A stretch of DNA of 64,000 nucleotides, taken from NCBI GenBank assembly GCA_003008705.1, contig PDUO01000056.1:215172-279171 (forward strand), read 5' to 3'. Positions 45,364 to 58,388 of this stretch are shown in pieces. This stretch comes from Pezicula radicicola (taxonomy: Eukaryota; Ascomycota; Leotiomycetes; Helotiales; Dermateaceae). The position numbers were made by a program, and so were the translations under genes. Within the stretch, counting starts at the first letter, position 1. The number at the start of each line of letters is the position of its first letter. Below the pieces are notes generated by a model. That model was not told the DNA's origin and ran no database searches. It saw nothing but the letters and a program-made list of their open reading frames with translations.

Positions 45364-46803
45364 TATCTCAAGTGATTGTTTTGACTACGTTATTTGCTGA
45401 CCAGCTTGCAGTACGCGTAAAACCCCATGGTTGAGGCCGAAGGATAAATTAGACTCAGTGAAGAAAAAAGTTGACTGAAAAATCTGGATTGATTAAGAGT
45501 ACTTGAATTGATATTGCGCTATGAGTGAGAAGTACTGAAATCTTTGTTGTTTACGAAATTGGTGCTACGCTCTCTGCTTTATATGACTGCCTACTTACGA
45601 ACTTCGTTGGGTTAATTTGCGCCTCACTGTTCACATACTGCACAAAGGTTGCATATGATGTGAAAACGTAATCAAATGCCCCCAGGTTTGTGTTTTGCCT
45701 TACAGTGTGCTTCAGATACCCGATACCCGAATCGGAACCTTCGCAGACTGGAACGGAATGAAACCAGTGTTGGAGTGTAAATTTTCCAAGAGATATGTGT
45801 TGCTCTCAGCTCTCCCCAGCGGCGGTAGACCCCGATGCGAGCCGAAGCTACATTTTTCAGCTAGCCATACTACTTTAGAATTTCGCTACCGTAAAGTAAC
45901 CCCGAGACTTTTAAACTGCTAGGAAAAGCTACTAATGGAAAAAGCTACTGCTGACATGCTAGTGCTGTTAGCAGCGGGGAGCCCGAAGAATGACGATCTT
46001 AAGAATGATAAGCCGAGACATCGGATCCCAATCTAGGTTGTTGTAGATCTTGTCCCATTTTGTGGAGCCTACGTAAAATGATACTTTTTGGTCACGAGAT
46101 CTCTTAGGAAACTTGACTGGAAAATAAAAACAAGCTTATGTGAATTCACGGCGTGTGTTTGAATGCATGACAGAAAAGGCTAAAGATTTTAGTGTTAATG
46201 TTTTCGGATATTACAAAGTTTATACAAAGTAACCAATCAAATGATAAATCCCAATTCTGTCCCAATGGAAACACGTCAGTGGCAAGTCAGGATTCAACTG
46301 ATGCAGGCGAGGCAATAATCCCAGCAGAAGGTTACTTTCTCGTAGTAATGGTTCATTCCCATTTGCGACTTTTCAAATGACTGTGGAATGCTGTAGTTAG
46401 TCTAGCTTCCAATTATATATGCCTTCTGACTTGATATTTTAGATGCACTATCATGCAAGCGTCTTCTGTAATTTCACAAGCTTAAGAAGTTCGTGCAAAG
46501 GTTTCAAAATGGAGGCTAAAGTATAAGTTGAAAGACTCCGAAACTGAACATAATCCTGCGACTAGGAATCTGCTATGTCGTAGACTCCAAGGTAATCTAA
46601 TTAGCTCACCAATCAACGAATTAGAAGCGAAGAATTTGAATAAGACGGGAACGTCATAAAATGCTGTGCTTAGATTCATGTGGTTAGTTGTAGTCTATCC
46701 AGAAAAGATATAATCTCCGTGGGCATCCCGTTGTCATGGAGATATACAAATCACCATCTTTCTTTGTCGTTCTTGGTCGAATATCTCCTTACTAATTGTC
46801 AAA
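45364..46803. other. gene-free stretch upstream of the Cys-repeat gene
   Basis: Only short ORFs on both strands with no recognisable domain. The last few hundred bases must contain the promoter of the gene starting at 46804. Confidence 0.45.
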
Positions 46804-48981
46804 ATGCCCCGAGTCTGGGGAGCTATTCTGATAGGGCTGGGCGTTGCCCATGCTGCATCACCTCCAGCAGTAATGGCTCCATTGTCATCAGAGCAGCAAT
46901 TAAACACTGAACAGCTCGCTTTGATGCAAGGCAGTCGCAATCACTCATCAACTCCTGGCGGACAGCATGAGCTCCGAATTACTCTTGACGACATTGTTCC
47001 AACAAGTGACGAGGCAGGCAATATGAAATGTTGCCCTATTGGAACTTTCTTCGACGGCAAGGATTGCGTTTTTGCCGAATCTTCGATTTGCCCTCCAGCA
47101 AGCAAGTTCGACAATGGTGTCTGCGTAGCAAATGAGCCTCCGAGCTGTCCTCCTGGTCTGAGATATAGCGGAAGTTCTTGTATATCCGAACAAGATCCAA
47201 TATGTTCTGCAGGATCAAATTTCAATGGGAAATCATGCATCTCGTCAGCAGATCCTTCTTGTAACCCCGGTACAATGTTCAGTGACGGATCGTGTATATC
47301 TACAAGCGGTCCATCATGTCCTTCGGGATATAAACTAAATGGTCAGCTATGTGTTACTAGTCAGCCACCGACGTGCGCTCCTGGAAGCAGACTTGAAGGA
47401 AGGCTCTGTGCTAGTGAGAAAGAGCCAGTCTGCCCGCCGGAATTTATATTTTCGGGAGGAAGTTGTGTTTTATCAAGGCCTCCTAGCTGTCAACCAGGTT
47501 ACGAGTTTGTCCAAGGGACTTGCAGTTCTACGTCTGGACCAACTTGTGCTATGGGGACAGAGTTTGACGGCCAGGTGTGTGTTGCCAAAGCTCCACCTAG
47601 ATGCCAAACTGGGACGTTTGATGGGAAACTTTGTCAAGCAACGGCACCTCCATCTTGCTCACCCGGTTGTAGATTTGATGGCAAGGTCTGTACATCATCA
47701 ACTCCTCCGGCATGCCCACCATCACAGGTTCTCACTACCGATCCCTCATCCAAGAAAGCTCGATGTTGTTTGCAAGGAATGTCGCTAGATGGTGATACTT
47801 GCGTCATAAGGCCAGATGGCGGGAAATGTCCCCCGGGCACTGTTCTGGATGGCAACAAGTGCAAATACAAACCCACAGAGGAACCAATATGCCCAACCGG
47901 AACCACCTTCAACAAGGAGGTCTGCGTTTCTATTCAGCCACCAGCTTGTCAGCAGGGACTGATCTATAATGGCAAGATGTGCATTGCTGAAAGCGGCCCA
48001 AGCTGCCCGCCTGAGACCACCTTTGTTGGAGACTCTTGTGTTTCGTCAACTCCTCCAAAATGCCCCGCGGGCTCGACCCTGAATGGCAACCAGTGTGCAT
48101 CTGGGACGCCTCCAGTTTGTCCTGCAGGCACCGTTTTCAATGGAGAGATCTGTGTGTCTTCAAGCCGCCCTGCTTGTCCCGAAGGAACAGTTTTTGATGG
48201 AAAGGTTTGTGTCCACCCGGTGCCTCCTGAGTGCAAAGGCGGCTCAACATGGAATGGAGAAGTCTGCTTCTCCCCAAAGCCACCGACTTGCCCATCCGGC
48301 ACGACCTTTGATGGAAATTCCTGCATATCCCCAGGAGTACCTAAATGCGGCCCAGGATTCACATTCGATGGAAAAAATTGTGTTTCCTCTGGCCAGCCTG
48401 CTTGTCCTCCACGGACGACATATGATGGCAAGGCTTGTGTATCCGACACGAGACCTGAATGTAAAGGAGGCACTGCATTTGATGGGAAGGGTTGCACTGC
48501 TCCACCTGTCTGTCCCCAAGGGTCGACATTTGACGGGAAAACATGTATATCTGGTGGTCGTCCTCAATGCCCATCTGGGACTAGTTTTGATGGCACTACG
48601 TGTAGATCATCCTCTCAGCCATCCTGCGCTGACGGAACATCCTTCGATGGTACGTCATGTGTCTCTGAGAGTCGCCCACAGTGTCCTACAGGAACTTCAT
48701 TCAATGGAGACCTTTGTGTATCAAATATGCTTCCGCAGTGCCCAGAAGGCACTGAATTTAACGGAAAGAAGTGCATCTCTTCGGAGAAGCCGCAATGCGC
48801 AGTTGGCTTAGTGTTAGATGGCACCACCTGCGTTGCAAAAGAGCGACCTCTATGTCCCGATGGAATGTCATTTGATGGAGGCAGATGCGTGACCATGTCT
48901 CACTCAGATTGTTACAATCTGCATGTCTGCCCTTTGAATGGCGTTATGAAGACACCGGGCCCGCCACTGGCGGCCAGCTAG
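46804..48981 (+). CDS. secreted protein of about 32 tandem 19-residue two-cysteine repeats
   Basis: A single uninterrupted 725-codon ORF. It starts with a signal peptide (hydrophobic residues 4-17, cut likely after AHA) and a short Ser/Gln-rich leader. From about residue 78 to the end it consists of about 32 head-to-tail units of consensus CPxGTxFDGxxCVSxxxPx, almost all exactly 19 residues, with Cys at positions 1 and 12 and Gly at 4 and 9. Unit 13 carries an insertion with an extra CC pair and unit 25 lacks two residues. The spacing implies one disulphide per unit or per neighbouring pair, giving a long stiff rod outside the cell. Repeat proteins of this style occur in walls and coats; function here is unknown. 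Copies differ at the DNA level, so the array is old and kept by selection. Confidence 0.8.
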   Translation: MPRVWGAILIGLGVAHAASPPAVMAPLSSEQQLNTEQLALMQGSRNHSSTPGGQHELRITLDDIVPTSDEAGNMKCCPIGTFFDGKDCVFAESSICPPASKFDNGVCVANEPPSCPPGLRYSGSSCISEQDPICSAGSNFNGKSCISSADPSCNPGTMFSDGSCISTSGPSCPSGYKLNGQLCVTSQPPTCAPGSRLEGRLCASEKEPVCPPEFIFSGGSCVLSRPPSCQPGYEFVQGTCSSTSGPTCAMGTEFDGQVCVAKAPPRCQTGTFDGKLCQATAPPSCSPGCRFDGKVCTSSTPPACPPSQVLTTDPSSKKARCCLQGMSLDGDTCVIRPDGGKCPPGTVLDGNKCKYKPTEEPICPTGTTFNKEVCVSIQPPACQQGLIYNGKMCIAESGPSCPPETTFVGDSCVSSTPPKCPAGSTLNGNQCASGTPPVCPAGTVFNGEICVSSSRPACPEGTVFDGKVCVHPVPPECKGGSTWNGEVCFSPKPPTCPSGTTFDGNSCISPGVPKCGPGFTFDGKNCVSSGQPACPPRTTYDGKACVSDTRPECKGGTAFDGKGCTAPPVCPQGSTFDGKTCISGGRPQCPSGTSFDGTTCRSSSQPSCADGTSFDGTSCVSESRPQCPTGTSFNGDLCVSNMLPQCPEGTEFNGKKCISSEKPQCAVGLVLDGTTCVAKERPLCPDGMSFDGGRCVTMSHSDCYNLHVCPLNGVMKTPGPPLAAS
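47035..48915 (+). repeat. coding 57-bp repeat array of the Cys-rich gene
   Basis: About 32 copies of a 57-bp unit in frame. Periodic minus-strand ORFs over the same span are shadows of the periodicity. Confidence 0.85.
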
Positions 48982-50592
48982 AACTATGACCATTGAGGTT
49001 GCAGACGACTTCAGGCGACTGTTTTGCCAGTGGCCAGACTGACCGAATTCGGCAATATTCGGTGGTAATACAGACAAGAAATGGTTGGCCGGTGTGTCAA
49101 TTTGTTGATTTAATATCTTGATTTTGGAAGCAGCTGAAGTTAATTTTCCTTTGTCAAATGAAACGGTTACAGGGAGAAATATTAGTGTTGTATTCTGTGT
49201 TCTGTAAAGGGTAAAGATAGCCCGAGGTCGAACTGCTTGCTATATGTAGTAGCTAAGCGAGCTTAACCCTAGAAATATCCGTAGTCACAGAACAATTAAT
49301 TTTAACACACCCCTAAAAATACATGGCCTTAACCTACAGTAACGTGTATCTCCATTCTAATTTTATTTGCAATGCAAAACGACAGTGATGCCGGGTTAGG
49401 AGGGTGGATCGCAACCGGAATAGACTTCCTAATTGTGTTCTCGATCGATGAGGCTCCTCAAAGTGTGTAATCATCGCGGCTTCGACGTCTTGGTTTGTAC
49501 GTACAACTATTGCATTTGCTTACTCGCTGAAGTGTTTATGCAAGGATATCTAGAATTATTAGAGATAGAGGTGGTATATAGTGTTTATACTTATAGACTA
49601 CAGTACTAGACAATTAAAAAGGGCCCAAGGCTAGATTTACACTAAAATTTGCGATTTTACTAGGTTTCTCTATTTAATTTACTTAGCTTATTTAAAACTA
49701 ATCGTTTTAAAACTTAAGGAATATATAGTAATTTATAAAATCTCTAATTCCTCTTTTCTAAATTTTGTATATCTTATGTTATTGTGTTAGTATATATATT
49801 TACTTCTAGAGGTTGTAGAAAACTAGCTTTTTTTGCCGAATTTATATATAAAAATCGTACGAGTCTTAGTAGTTAATATTTGCGATAGAATATTAATATA
49901 ATAACATAAGATAATTAAAATATAACTTATAGAAGGTAAATTTCAACTTCAAATAAGTAAGTACTATATATAATTTTTATATATAGAAATATTAGATTAG
50001 GAGATATTTTAAAGTGGTTAGGTGAGTTTTTGCGGTAAAACACCGGTTGGGCCCTTTTTAATTGTTGGTCACTGTATTATATTAAAGTAACAAAGTAAAT
50101 AAGCATCGCTTAGTTATAGAGTATAACTTAAAGTAACACTACAGCCACATTTAAGTCTAATATATAAAGGATTCTCACTAAAGTTTATTTCCCTACTTAA
50201 ACATGTGCTGACGAGTTCATAAGTCGCTTAAATCCATGAATCCGTTCTGACTTCATGAGTCAATCTATACCCACTTTTCCTTAGGGAATTGGCCTAAGTA
50301 ACCGCTTAACTGTGTAAGGATTCTGCCTAAAGTCGACCTAGATTTATATCCTGCTCAATCGCGGAGTACACGCAAGCTGCTACTGCGGGGTAAAATAATC
50401 GGCCCGGGAAATGCTCCAAGGATGGGGTGTTCGCAATTGCGGGGCAATGCATTCAAGTTCAAGTGTTCGTACCTTGGTGGAATTCGCGCCATTACTTGTT
50501 GTTATAATATATGTATAGATATATATACTGACGTGCTATTAGGACTGTAATCAACTACCTCGAATTAACTCTCGGTACTTAGTTCTCTTGAA
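48982..50592. other. gene-free stretch with AT-rich island
   Basis: From about 49540 to 50200 the sequence is AT-rich with no coding signal. At 50204 it holds a copy of the transposon terminus listed separately. The last 100 bases are the promoter side of the carboxylesterase. Confidence 0.5.
50204..50244 (+). mobile_element. solitary copy of the 39-kb element's terminal repeat
   Basis: Starts TGTGCTGACGAGTTCATAAG and continues GTCGCTTAA-like. It matches the left terminus at 39182 at 25 of 28 positions and the right one at 23 of 28. No inverted partner was found on either side, so it is an orphan end. Confidence 0.6.
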
Positions 50593-52293
50593 ATGATCAA
50601 AATATTTAGAACAGTTGCTCTCACCCTTCGCTTAGCGAGCGTCGCTTGGGCAGTAATTAATTATTCTGACAAGACTAACAACGACAACTTGACAGTCTAT
50701 ACGAGGACTGGTACTTTTATTGGAGACCTTAATGACACGTATACAGACGTCAGGCAGTTCAAATATATCCCATATGCAAAGGTATGAAAGCTTATCTTCC
50801 CAAGAAGTTGTTGAAAATCTGACATTCTCGCAGCCTCCGGTGGGTTCTCGACGCTGGGCATCTCCGGAGCCTCTTGACGAGTCTTCCCAGGTCTATGACT
50901 CAACCGTCTTTGGCCCATCATGCGCACAATATGTCTCAGCCATCCCCACAGCATGGGCGCTTAATATTACTGGCAATCTTATCGTCAACTATGGAGAAAG
51001 CTTACTTGCTGGCCAAGTGGCTCAGAACTCTGCCGAAGACTGTCTCACCATAGCCGTCTGGACACCTGCATCAGCTACACAGAACTCGAAGTTGCCAGTA
51101 ATTCACTTTCTCACAGGCGGGGGCGACGTAACTGGCGGCATCAGCATTCCCACCCAACTACCCGCGCATTGGATTCACCGCTCGCAGAAACACATCGTTG
51201 TCACAACGAACTACCGTGTGAATATTTTTAGCTACCCAAACGCGCGCGGCCTGAACGATACTAATTTTGCGCTACAAGACCAACGCAGGGCGATTGAGTG
51301 GGTAGCCGAGAACATTGCTGCGTTTGGTGGTGACCCGTCTAAAATCACACTCTGGGGTCAATCTGCGGGAGCTGGTGCAACAGACCAGTATCTCTTCACA
51401 TGGTATCAGGATCCCATCATTCGTGCCTCGATCTCAAGTTCTGGCGTTGCTATTGGTCGAGCATCCAACGTAGACTATGACGGGACAAACTTCACTTTTG
51501 TTGCAAAGTCGCTCGGCTGCGATTTTTTGGACGCAAATATCGAGCTGGAATGCATGCGGCGAGTCCCCATGGAACGTATTGAGAACTTTGTTGGCCAGTA
51601 TCAAGATAACTCAACGTTGGTGAACACGTCGCAGCCTGCTATAGCCTTTACGCGACAAAGTAACGTACTTCCCATCGTCAGCTCCATGATCCCTTGCTAA
51701 TAATGCCAGTCGATAATAAATACGTCTTTGCTAACTATACCGAGAGATACCTTGAAGGCCAGGTCGCACAGCTGCCAAAGATCATCGGCACAACCGCTCG
51801 TGAAGCGTCTCCTCTTGTCCCTTATCCCATTCACAACTACTCGGCTGGCCCTTCGGAACAGCTCATCTATAGTCAGACACTCAGGACAGTTTGCGCTGCT
51901 CATAACACCAGCGTGCTTCGCGATCAGGTCGGTTTACCAACATATCGCTACGAGTGGGCTGGCAACTTCAGCAATATTGCAACCGTTCCTTGGCTCGGTG
52001 CTTACCACTACTCTGACCTGTACATGTTATTCGGCAGCTATGTCATCGCGCCTGGGGAGATCACTGACTTGGAGGTGCAAACGTCAGAGCAGATGCAGGA
52101 CTACTTCCTCGATTTTATAACAGAACCAAGTTCCCTTTCACAAAACGGATGGCCTGAATACCAAGTTTCCCAGACTAGAGGGGGGCAACTCGCTCAATTC
52201 GGCGCCGACGGACAAGTTGTCCAGTTTGTTAACGGAGACACGGTCGAGGGAGCCTGTTATAACACTAGTGACGTGTATAATACTACGCCGTAA
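50593..52293 (+). CDS. secreted type-B carboxylesterase/lipase
   Basis: Three exons (50593-50781, 50834-51659, 51710-52293), 532 aa, the usual length. Signal peptide at residues 1-21 (ALTLRLASVAWA). Family marks: AEDCLTIAVWTP (type-B signature 2), ITLWGQSAGAGATDQYLF with nucleophile Ser240, and GAYHYSDLYMLFGSY with the expected catalytic His438. NYRVNIFSYPNA and NFALQDQRRAIEWVAENIAA are also typical. It has several Asn-x-Ser/Thr sites, as expected for an extracellular glycoprotein. Hydrolyses ester bonds; substrate unknown. The FLTGGGDVTGG loop (oxyanion-hole region) differs from the common HGGGF form. No break seen. Confidence 0.9.
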
Positions 52294-54377
52294 AAACGGC
52301 TGACCATAATCCGTAATAATTTTGATAGCTATCAGTTGAATTTTCTTCAAAAAGAATTAACGAGAATTGACTCGTCTACGCCCGTCATAGTTTGAATTAT
52401 TATGTAGCTCCCTCTGGGGCCATTTATTGCGCGACATCAAGCTTACCCTAATTCGGTCTTCGCGTATCAGCGCGCCACTCAAATTTGTATAGGGGGGAGA
52501 TAGTCCGAGAACAGTCGTCTTAGTGACAGGCAAAATTGAAATAGTTGAATTGTTAACGACAGGCACTGAGACAATTGTATTAATTTGGGATAGCTAAATT
52601 AATCTGTGATGATCGAATTACTCAGCGATGATTGAATTAATTCGAGAATTATTGTTCTGTCCCTTGGCGTTTCGACTGCTACAGCGCCGCTCTCACCAGC
52701 CTGGGCACTACCCTTCATGCTGTTTAATCATTCTATTCAAATAAGGAAGTGGTCGTATACTGCGAATAATACCAGTTGGGTACCGAAGATGACCATGGCT
52801 GTAAAGGTAGCTAATGGAATATTCTCGGAAATCCCAAGGGCACCTTTGAGACCTAAGTATGATTTGGAGAAGTCACTTTTGTACATAGATTATGAGGAGT
52901 TAATAATATCGGTGACTGTTGTAATATAATTCGACTCTAAACTAAACCTGATTATCATGATCTTATTTAATAGGATTTATAAGTTTGTGTAATTTTTTCA
53001 GTCTCTTAGAAACTGAATTGTATCTTTTGAAACATTGAGCTACATCAATATAGACGATTACCTCATGCAAATTCTACAGGTGGTGCCAATTGGCGGTAAT
53101 ACTGCATCACCTACGACTATTCTCTTAGGCTGTGAGTTAATTGGCTCTATATCATCGTTGGGTCCTGTATATGTAAGCAATATTTTGAGCAATTGAACTG
53201 CAAACTAACGCCTGGGACTAGCATTCAGTTAGCCTTGGCTGTCAATTACAAGTATATATATTATAGAAATCCTTACTAGGAATGCTTTCCAGAACCGAAA
53301 CCGAGATATGTGGGTGTTGGTTGCCCGGCGTCGAGGTCGTTTGTGTTGACTGGACCTTCTGTAGTCTCAATTTACTTTTGCTTTGCCCGTAGCAATAGAA
53401 ATAGAAAATAGGTTTTAGGATCAGGATAGAATATTTTATCTATGTGTACACTAAGTCCTGGCACACCAACCTAGGGTCCCTTCTTTAGATAGGTACCATC
53501 TGGAAGAGTTAAGCCGCTGAGATGAATTACCTCTTTTGAAAGACCCTTAATTAATATGGGATGGTACCGAAGACTGTCGCGAATAGCACTGTCAAAGGAA
53601 GGGAGTTTCTTGAACGTGGCCTATCTTTCCACGCTGATTTCCGCCCAAGCACGGAAGTTGCTTCTTCTCGGAGCCGCTCGTAAGCGTTCATTTCCGGCGA
53701 ACAAGAGATAATATCTAGCATAACGTTTTACACTTAGATAATTGTAGATGATAGAGCCGCAAACCCCTTCAAACAAATCAGGACATAAAACGACAGAATT
53801 TTTCTAAGGAAAGCCTACAAGCAAGATGATCCATTTAGAAAGTACGTTTAGGTCTGCTCCAAGTTCTCGGAGAACGTTACTTCTTCCTGAGGTGATTATG
53901 TAGAGCACTATTGCTGACTGGAACAGAGCCTGTTTTGTCCTGATGTGGTTGTAATAGAACAAAAAGTCTTTGTGAGCACGAAGACTATGCTGCTAGCCTA
54001 GACTTATTACATAGCCGAGGCAGTGCAATGGCCGCAAAAGATTTGATAAAAATCTAAGAATATGTTGGGTATATAAAATTACCTAAGACAAGTTGTGTTA
54101 GAAAATATGTTTAGAAGAGCTTATGGAGGTCTTGCTATTTACCCTAAGGCTAAGGTACCTTTCGTACAATTCTACTAGGCGGTGAACGTAATCGGACTTA
54201 GGGCATTAATTTACTAGTTGCCCTAGTGGACTAGCCGGTACTCCGTAACTCGTAACCTCAATCTGACCACAATTCTCTATATTTATCTAATTCACCAACT
54301 TAGCCGTATCCGTAACACAAACCATTTGATTTTTCACAAAGCTATACAACCCGTAGAAAAGGACTTTTGGGATCAAA
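52294..54377. other. gene-free stretch
   Basis: A short plus ORF at 52717-52929 (LFNHSIQIRKWSYTANN at its start) has no recognisable domain. The rest is AT-rich with many stops and holds no supported gene. The right end is the promoter of the SDR gene. Confidence 0.4.
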
Positions 54378-55454
54378 ATGTCTCAACACGTCTTCCCGCA
54401 ACTATCACTGCAGGGAAGAACGGCTATCGTCTCGGGAGCGGGAAATGGTCTCGGACTTGCCATTGCTGAAGCGCTCGCTGAAGCAGGTGCAAATGTAGCC
54501 ATACTGTACAAGAGCAATATGGCAGCTGTTGGAGCTGCGAAGAAGGTTGCAGAAGAATATAATGTCAAATGTTAGCAGCTCATCCTTCCGTCTTCAGCAT
54601 GCTGACTCAAAGCTACAATACGCTCAGGCAGCGCATATCAAGTAGACGTTACCCAGTTCCACGAGGTAGAATCAACTGTCAACCAGGTGGTCAAGGATTT
54701 CAATGGTCGTCTTGACTGCTTCATTGCCAATAGCGGTATTGCATGTGGGTCCTGCCTGAAGAATCATCTGCGTTGTAGACTCGATCCCAAGTAGCTAATA
54801 TGGAAAGGGAACGAGACCTCTGTTCTGGATAGCAGTATCTCCCATTATCGTGAGGTTATGGCAACGAACCTGGACAGCGTATACTACTGTGCACGTGCAG
54901 CTGGTTTGCACTGGCGGCGCCAGTCGAAAGAACAAACAACCATAGATGGCAACGAACTCGAGGGTTTCCGGAAGGGTAGCTTTGTCGCAACAGCAAGCAT
55001 GAGCGGTCACATTGTCAATTTCCCTCATATTCAAACTGCATATAACGCGTCCAAAGCGGGCGTGATTCACATGTGTAAGCTCTGCGGACTCATTCATGGT
55101 AATGATACTGATGAACTGCTAATCTTGGTTCCTCATTAAAGGCAAGTCTCTTGCAGTTGAATGGGCGGAGTTTGCACGCGCAAACACTGTCTCCCCCGGG
55201 TTTATAGAGAGCGGTCTCACGGGGATGGTCTCCGAAGATATCAAAGACACTTTGAGAAAAAAGACTCCTTTACAGTCAGTCACTAATGCAATTCTACATA
55301 TTTATCCTTCTACACTTCAGCTTACAGGGCTTTTACTAGGAGTATTGGTGATCTGTCTGAGATGAAGGCAGTCTACCTCTTCCTTGCGTCCGATGCATCA
55401 AGTTTCACAACTGGCACGGATATCGTTATCGACGGTGGTTATCGTCTATGGTAA
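54378..55454 (+). CDS. short-chain dehydrogenase/reductase (sorbose/xylulose reductase-like)
   Basis: Five exons (54378-54570, 54628-54744, 54808-55074, 55142-55274, 55328-55454) with introns of 53-67 nt give 278 aa, normal for a classical SDR. The cofactor loop is IVSGAGNGLGLAIAEALAEA. NSG replaces the usual NAG (CFIANSGIA). The active site is ATASMSGH with Ser169 and YNASKAG with Tyr182 and Lys186, and the C-terminus is TGTDIVIDGGYRLW. It resembles fungal NADPH-dependent sorbose/L-xylulose/mannitol reductases, so it may reduce a keto-sugar or similar ketone in the cytosol. The middle has a charged insert (WRRQSKEQTTIDGNELEGF). All junctions keep the frame; the gene looks intact. Confidence 0.9.
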
Positions 55455-58388
55455 ACAGATAGCTAAGGCCGATTGCGAGCTGGTGACAGAAGGATGGCTT
55501 TGCTTATATACAAGTTGATAGATTTGGGGACAACCCTGTACCCTGGTTGACGGAAAGGTGGAGATACGAGAATGTGGCGAAACGTCTGTGGTGACCCTAT
55601 ATGCAGGAATTGCTATCCATCCTTTTGTGATCTGGATTGTGGGAATTGTCAAAGCTATTATACGGTTTTAGGTTCTCGTATAAAATTTATTTCATAGTAA
55701 GAAGCCGACCGTACTCTAGAATGGCCATTAACTTTTTTTTACCTCGTCGATGCGTCAAGTTTGCGGCCAGTCGTCAATTCGATCGCTAGAGCCATGGCTA
55801 TGGCTACATATTATTAATATGCGAGCTTACAATTATTATACTGCCATAAAATAATACTAGTTTACAATTTGTTTGTTTCTGTCGCAATCAATAAGGACTG
55901 GGCGTTCCGGCAGAACTTTGAAAAAATTGCTATACTAAGGTATATGTGTCACCAGCAAGTTAGATAATCCTCAGCACAGAAATCGTATCGCTTCATCTTC
56001 CCGTAACATTGCTGAATTTCCACCGCCGTAAGTCCCTGCAAATTATGAACTGCGTGGGGTCTGTAGTGGCACCTACAGGGGGTAGAAAATCATCTAGAGA
56101 CATTGCTTTTAATTTGTATAACCCTTCTTCTGATGCCGAAGGACTCGGGAGAGCAGTATATGTTATCATCCTCTGTGCAGAGGTAGGGGAGAGTCTGTCA
56201 GAAGTAGAGGATTTGTTCTTTCTCCAGGTCAACACGGTATATTGACATCTGACGGGCCTTTGGCGTGGCTCTCTTTCACTACAATCAGCAAAACGTACAT
56301 AGGTCAAGATTGTTGGGATGACGAGGTATTGCCAGAGTTTACTCCCTTTAATGTCTTAACCCGGGAGCTTGGAACGACAGAAAAACGAGCTGGTGGAAGA
56401 AGAGGAGTTCGTAGGCTGTTACCGCTAATTCATTAGCATGATATATAATGGTAGTTTCATCTAATGGATCAAATAGTCGATAATAGTATGACAGAAAGTA
56501 CAGAGAGATATAAAAGTATTAGGATGTGTAGATAGAAGATACTGAAGAGATATGAATGTAGCCGAGGAGCTCCTTGGAAATATGGAGGCTCTAGAGCTGG
56601 ATCCATCTATGACGGCGAGAGCATTGATGTAACGGCGTGCACCGGGTCTTCCGGATCTGACTTTTGTCGAGCATGAATAAAAAAGGCCTTAATGAAAATT
56701 TTAGGACTTCAACCTCGAATAACAACTGGTTTTGGCCAAATATAAGTTAGATAAACAAAATAAATCTGTCTCTGTATCTCTCCGAAAAGTGTTATTTGGA
56801 GCCGATAATGCTAGTAAAGAATTTTCCTTGTCTAGCTATTTTTAGTGGCATACTTCAATTGCAACTGGTCCTAACTGATCAGAACAATTACAGTCAATAG
56901 AATTGTTTTATAACCTATGAACAACACTACTCTACGGCTTAGAAAATACTAGATCACATCACTTACGCCTGCTGCCGCGGAGGACGGACTGTCGCTTATA
57001 ACCGAGGTGCCTTGGTTATAGGGAATTGTTATTCGGCATTGACTTAACTAAATCGCGCTAGGTAGAGTGACAACACTAGCAACAGTCGCTAATGATACTT
57101 CTACCTACACTAAAATTACTGGTGAATTCAAGTACCCTACGCGCCACCACCCGGTCGCCGCCTACTACCTCGTCGTCGTCTGGCTACCATATTATACTAC
57201 CTACACTAACGCTATATCTATCTCTTCTTCTAAAACATCGAGCTACGAAAGCTACTACTAAATAGGAGTCGCTGTTGTCAAAGAAGCAACAATAGTAGCA
57301 CAATAAGTAACTACAAAAGCAAGTTAAATAGTAGAGGATTAATAGTTTAGCTAAGCACTTAATAAAATCAAATAGAATAATAATAGAGATGTGAGAGTCA
57401 TCGTAAGGTACTCAAATTCACTAGTAGTTTTAATATAGGTAGAAGTAACGCTCAATAGTAATTGCACTCTAGGCCTTGCCCCAATTTGGTTAGTTAATGC
57501 CAAATATCAAGTACTTAGTGCCAAATAACAATTCCCTAGTTATAACTGTTCTTTACTATTTTGTATTTGCTATGGTAGAGTACGATATTTATTATAGATC
57601 AATTCCTTGGTAGTCGTCTCTAATACTAATGACAGTGAATTAGGTCGGTTACGAGACGGAATAAGAAGCAGGCGAAGAAAAGGATGTGTATGCGGAAAAG
57701 TTTGCCGTCATTCGGCTAATATATATCCTGATAATCCATATTCAATTATCCAAACTCCACCCGATCTTTCTCTCTCACATTACTAACTACCATTCCCTCA
57801 TATATCTAATCCTCCAATATCCCTTATGGACTATATCTAAACGCCTTCCGACAGCCCACCCCGTCCGAGTTCGGGGGCTTGTAGCGTGTCATCGTCTCGC
57901 CCAGCGGGGTATCCGCACCGAGATACGATACCCAGCCACCCGTATGGATGTTTGCATCGATGAACAGGTCGACGTAATTGTTTAAGTTGCCCTTGAGCGT
58001 GAGCTTCGGGTTGTTCTTGCAGTCCATGATGGCCTGTACAACGTTGCAGTTGCTAACCCTAACCCCCAAGTGGATTTCTACTCCATGCACTGATAGAAAT
58101 ACAGACCAGCACTGAGCATAGACGCAGCTCTCAAGTTCAAGATGTGGGCAAACCGCTGGATGTCTTATTTGTGAATGGTGAACGAACGAGCGCAGCATAA
58201 ACTTGTAATTCACCTCAGAGAAGTGAAAAGTGAACAGGAAAAGTGACACAAGCTCTAATGTCTATACTCATTGAGTCAAAATTGCTGCTTGAGTTGTAGA
58301 TGGAAACGGCCGCGTTGCTTCATGTTGCTGTCTCTCTCCTCGCCCTAGCCCCCTCTCTCGTCCAAAACACAAAACACAATAAACCTAA
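55455..58388. other. gene-free stretch with a possible relic at the right
   Basis: ORFs at 55993-56436 (both strands) and 57067-57261 lack recognisable domains; 57060-57670 is low in complexity. A minus-strand frame at about 58030-57824 (QAIMDCKNNPKLTLKGNLNN, then ANIHTGGWVSYLGADTPLGE) looks protein-like but lacks a clear start or family. A telomere-like ctaaccctaaccc lies at 58053-58065. Confidence 0.35.

Noticed and set aside
46941..48896. Long minus-strand and second-frame ORFs over the Cys-repeat gene
   Set aside because: They mirror the 57-bp periodicity of the coding strand and have no start, splice or domain logic of their own.
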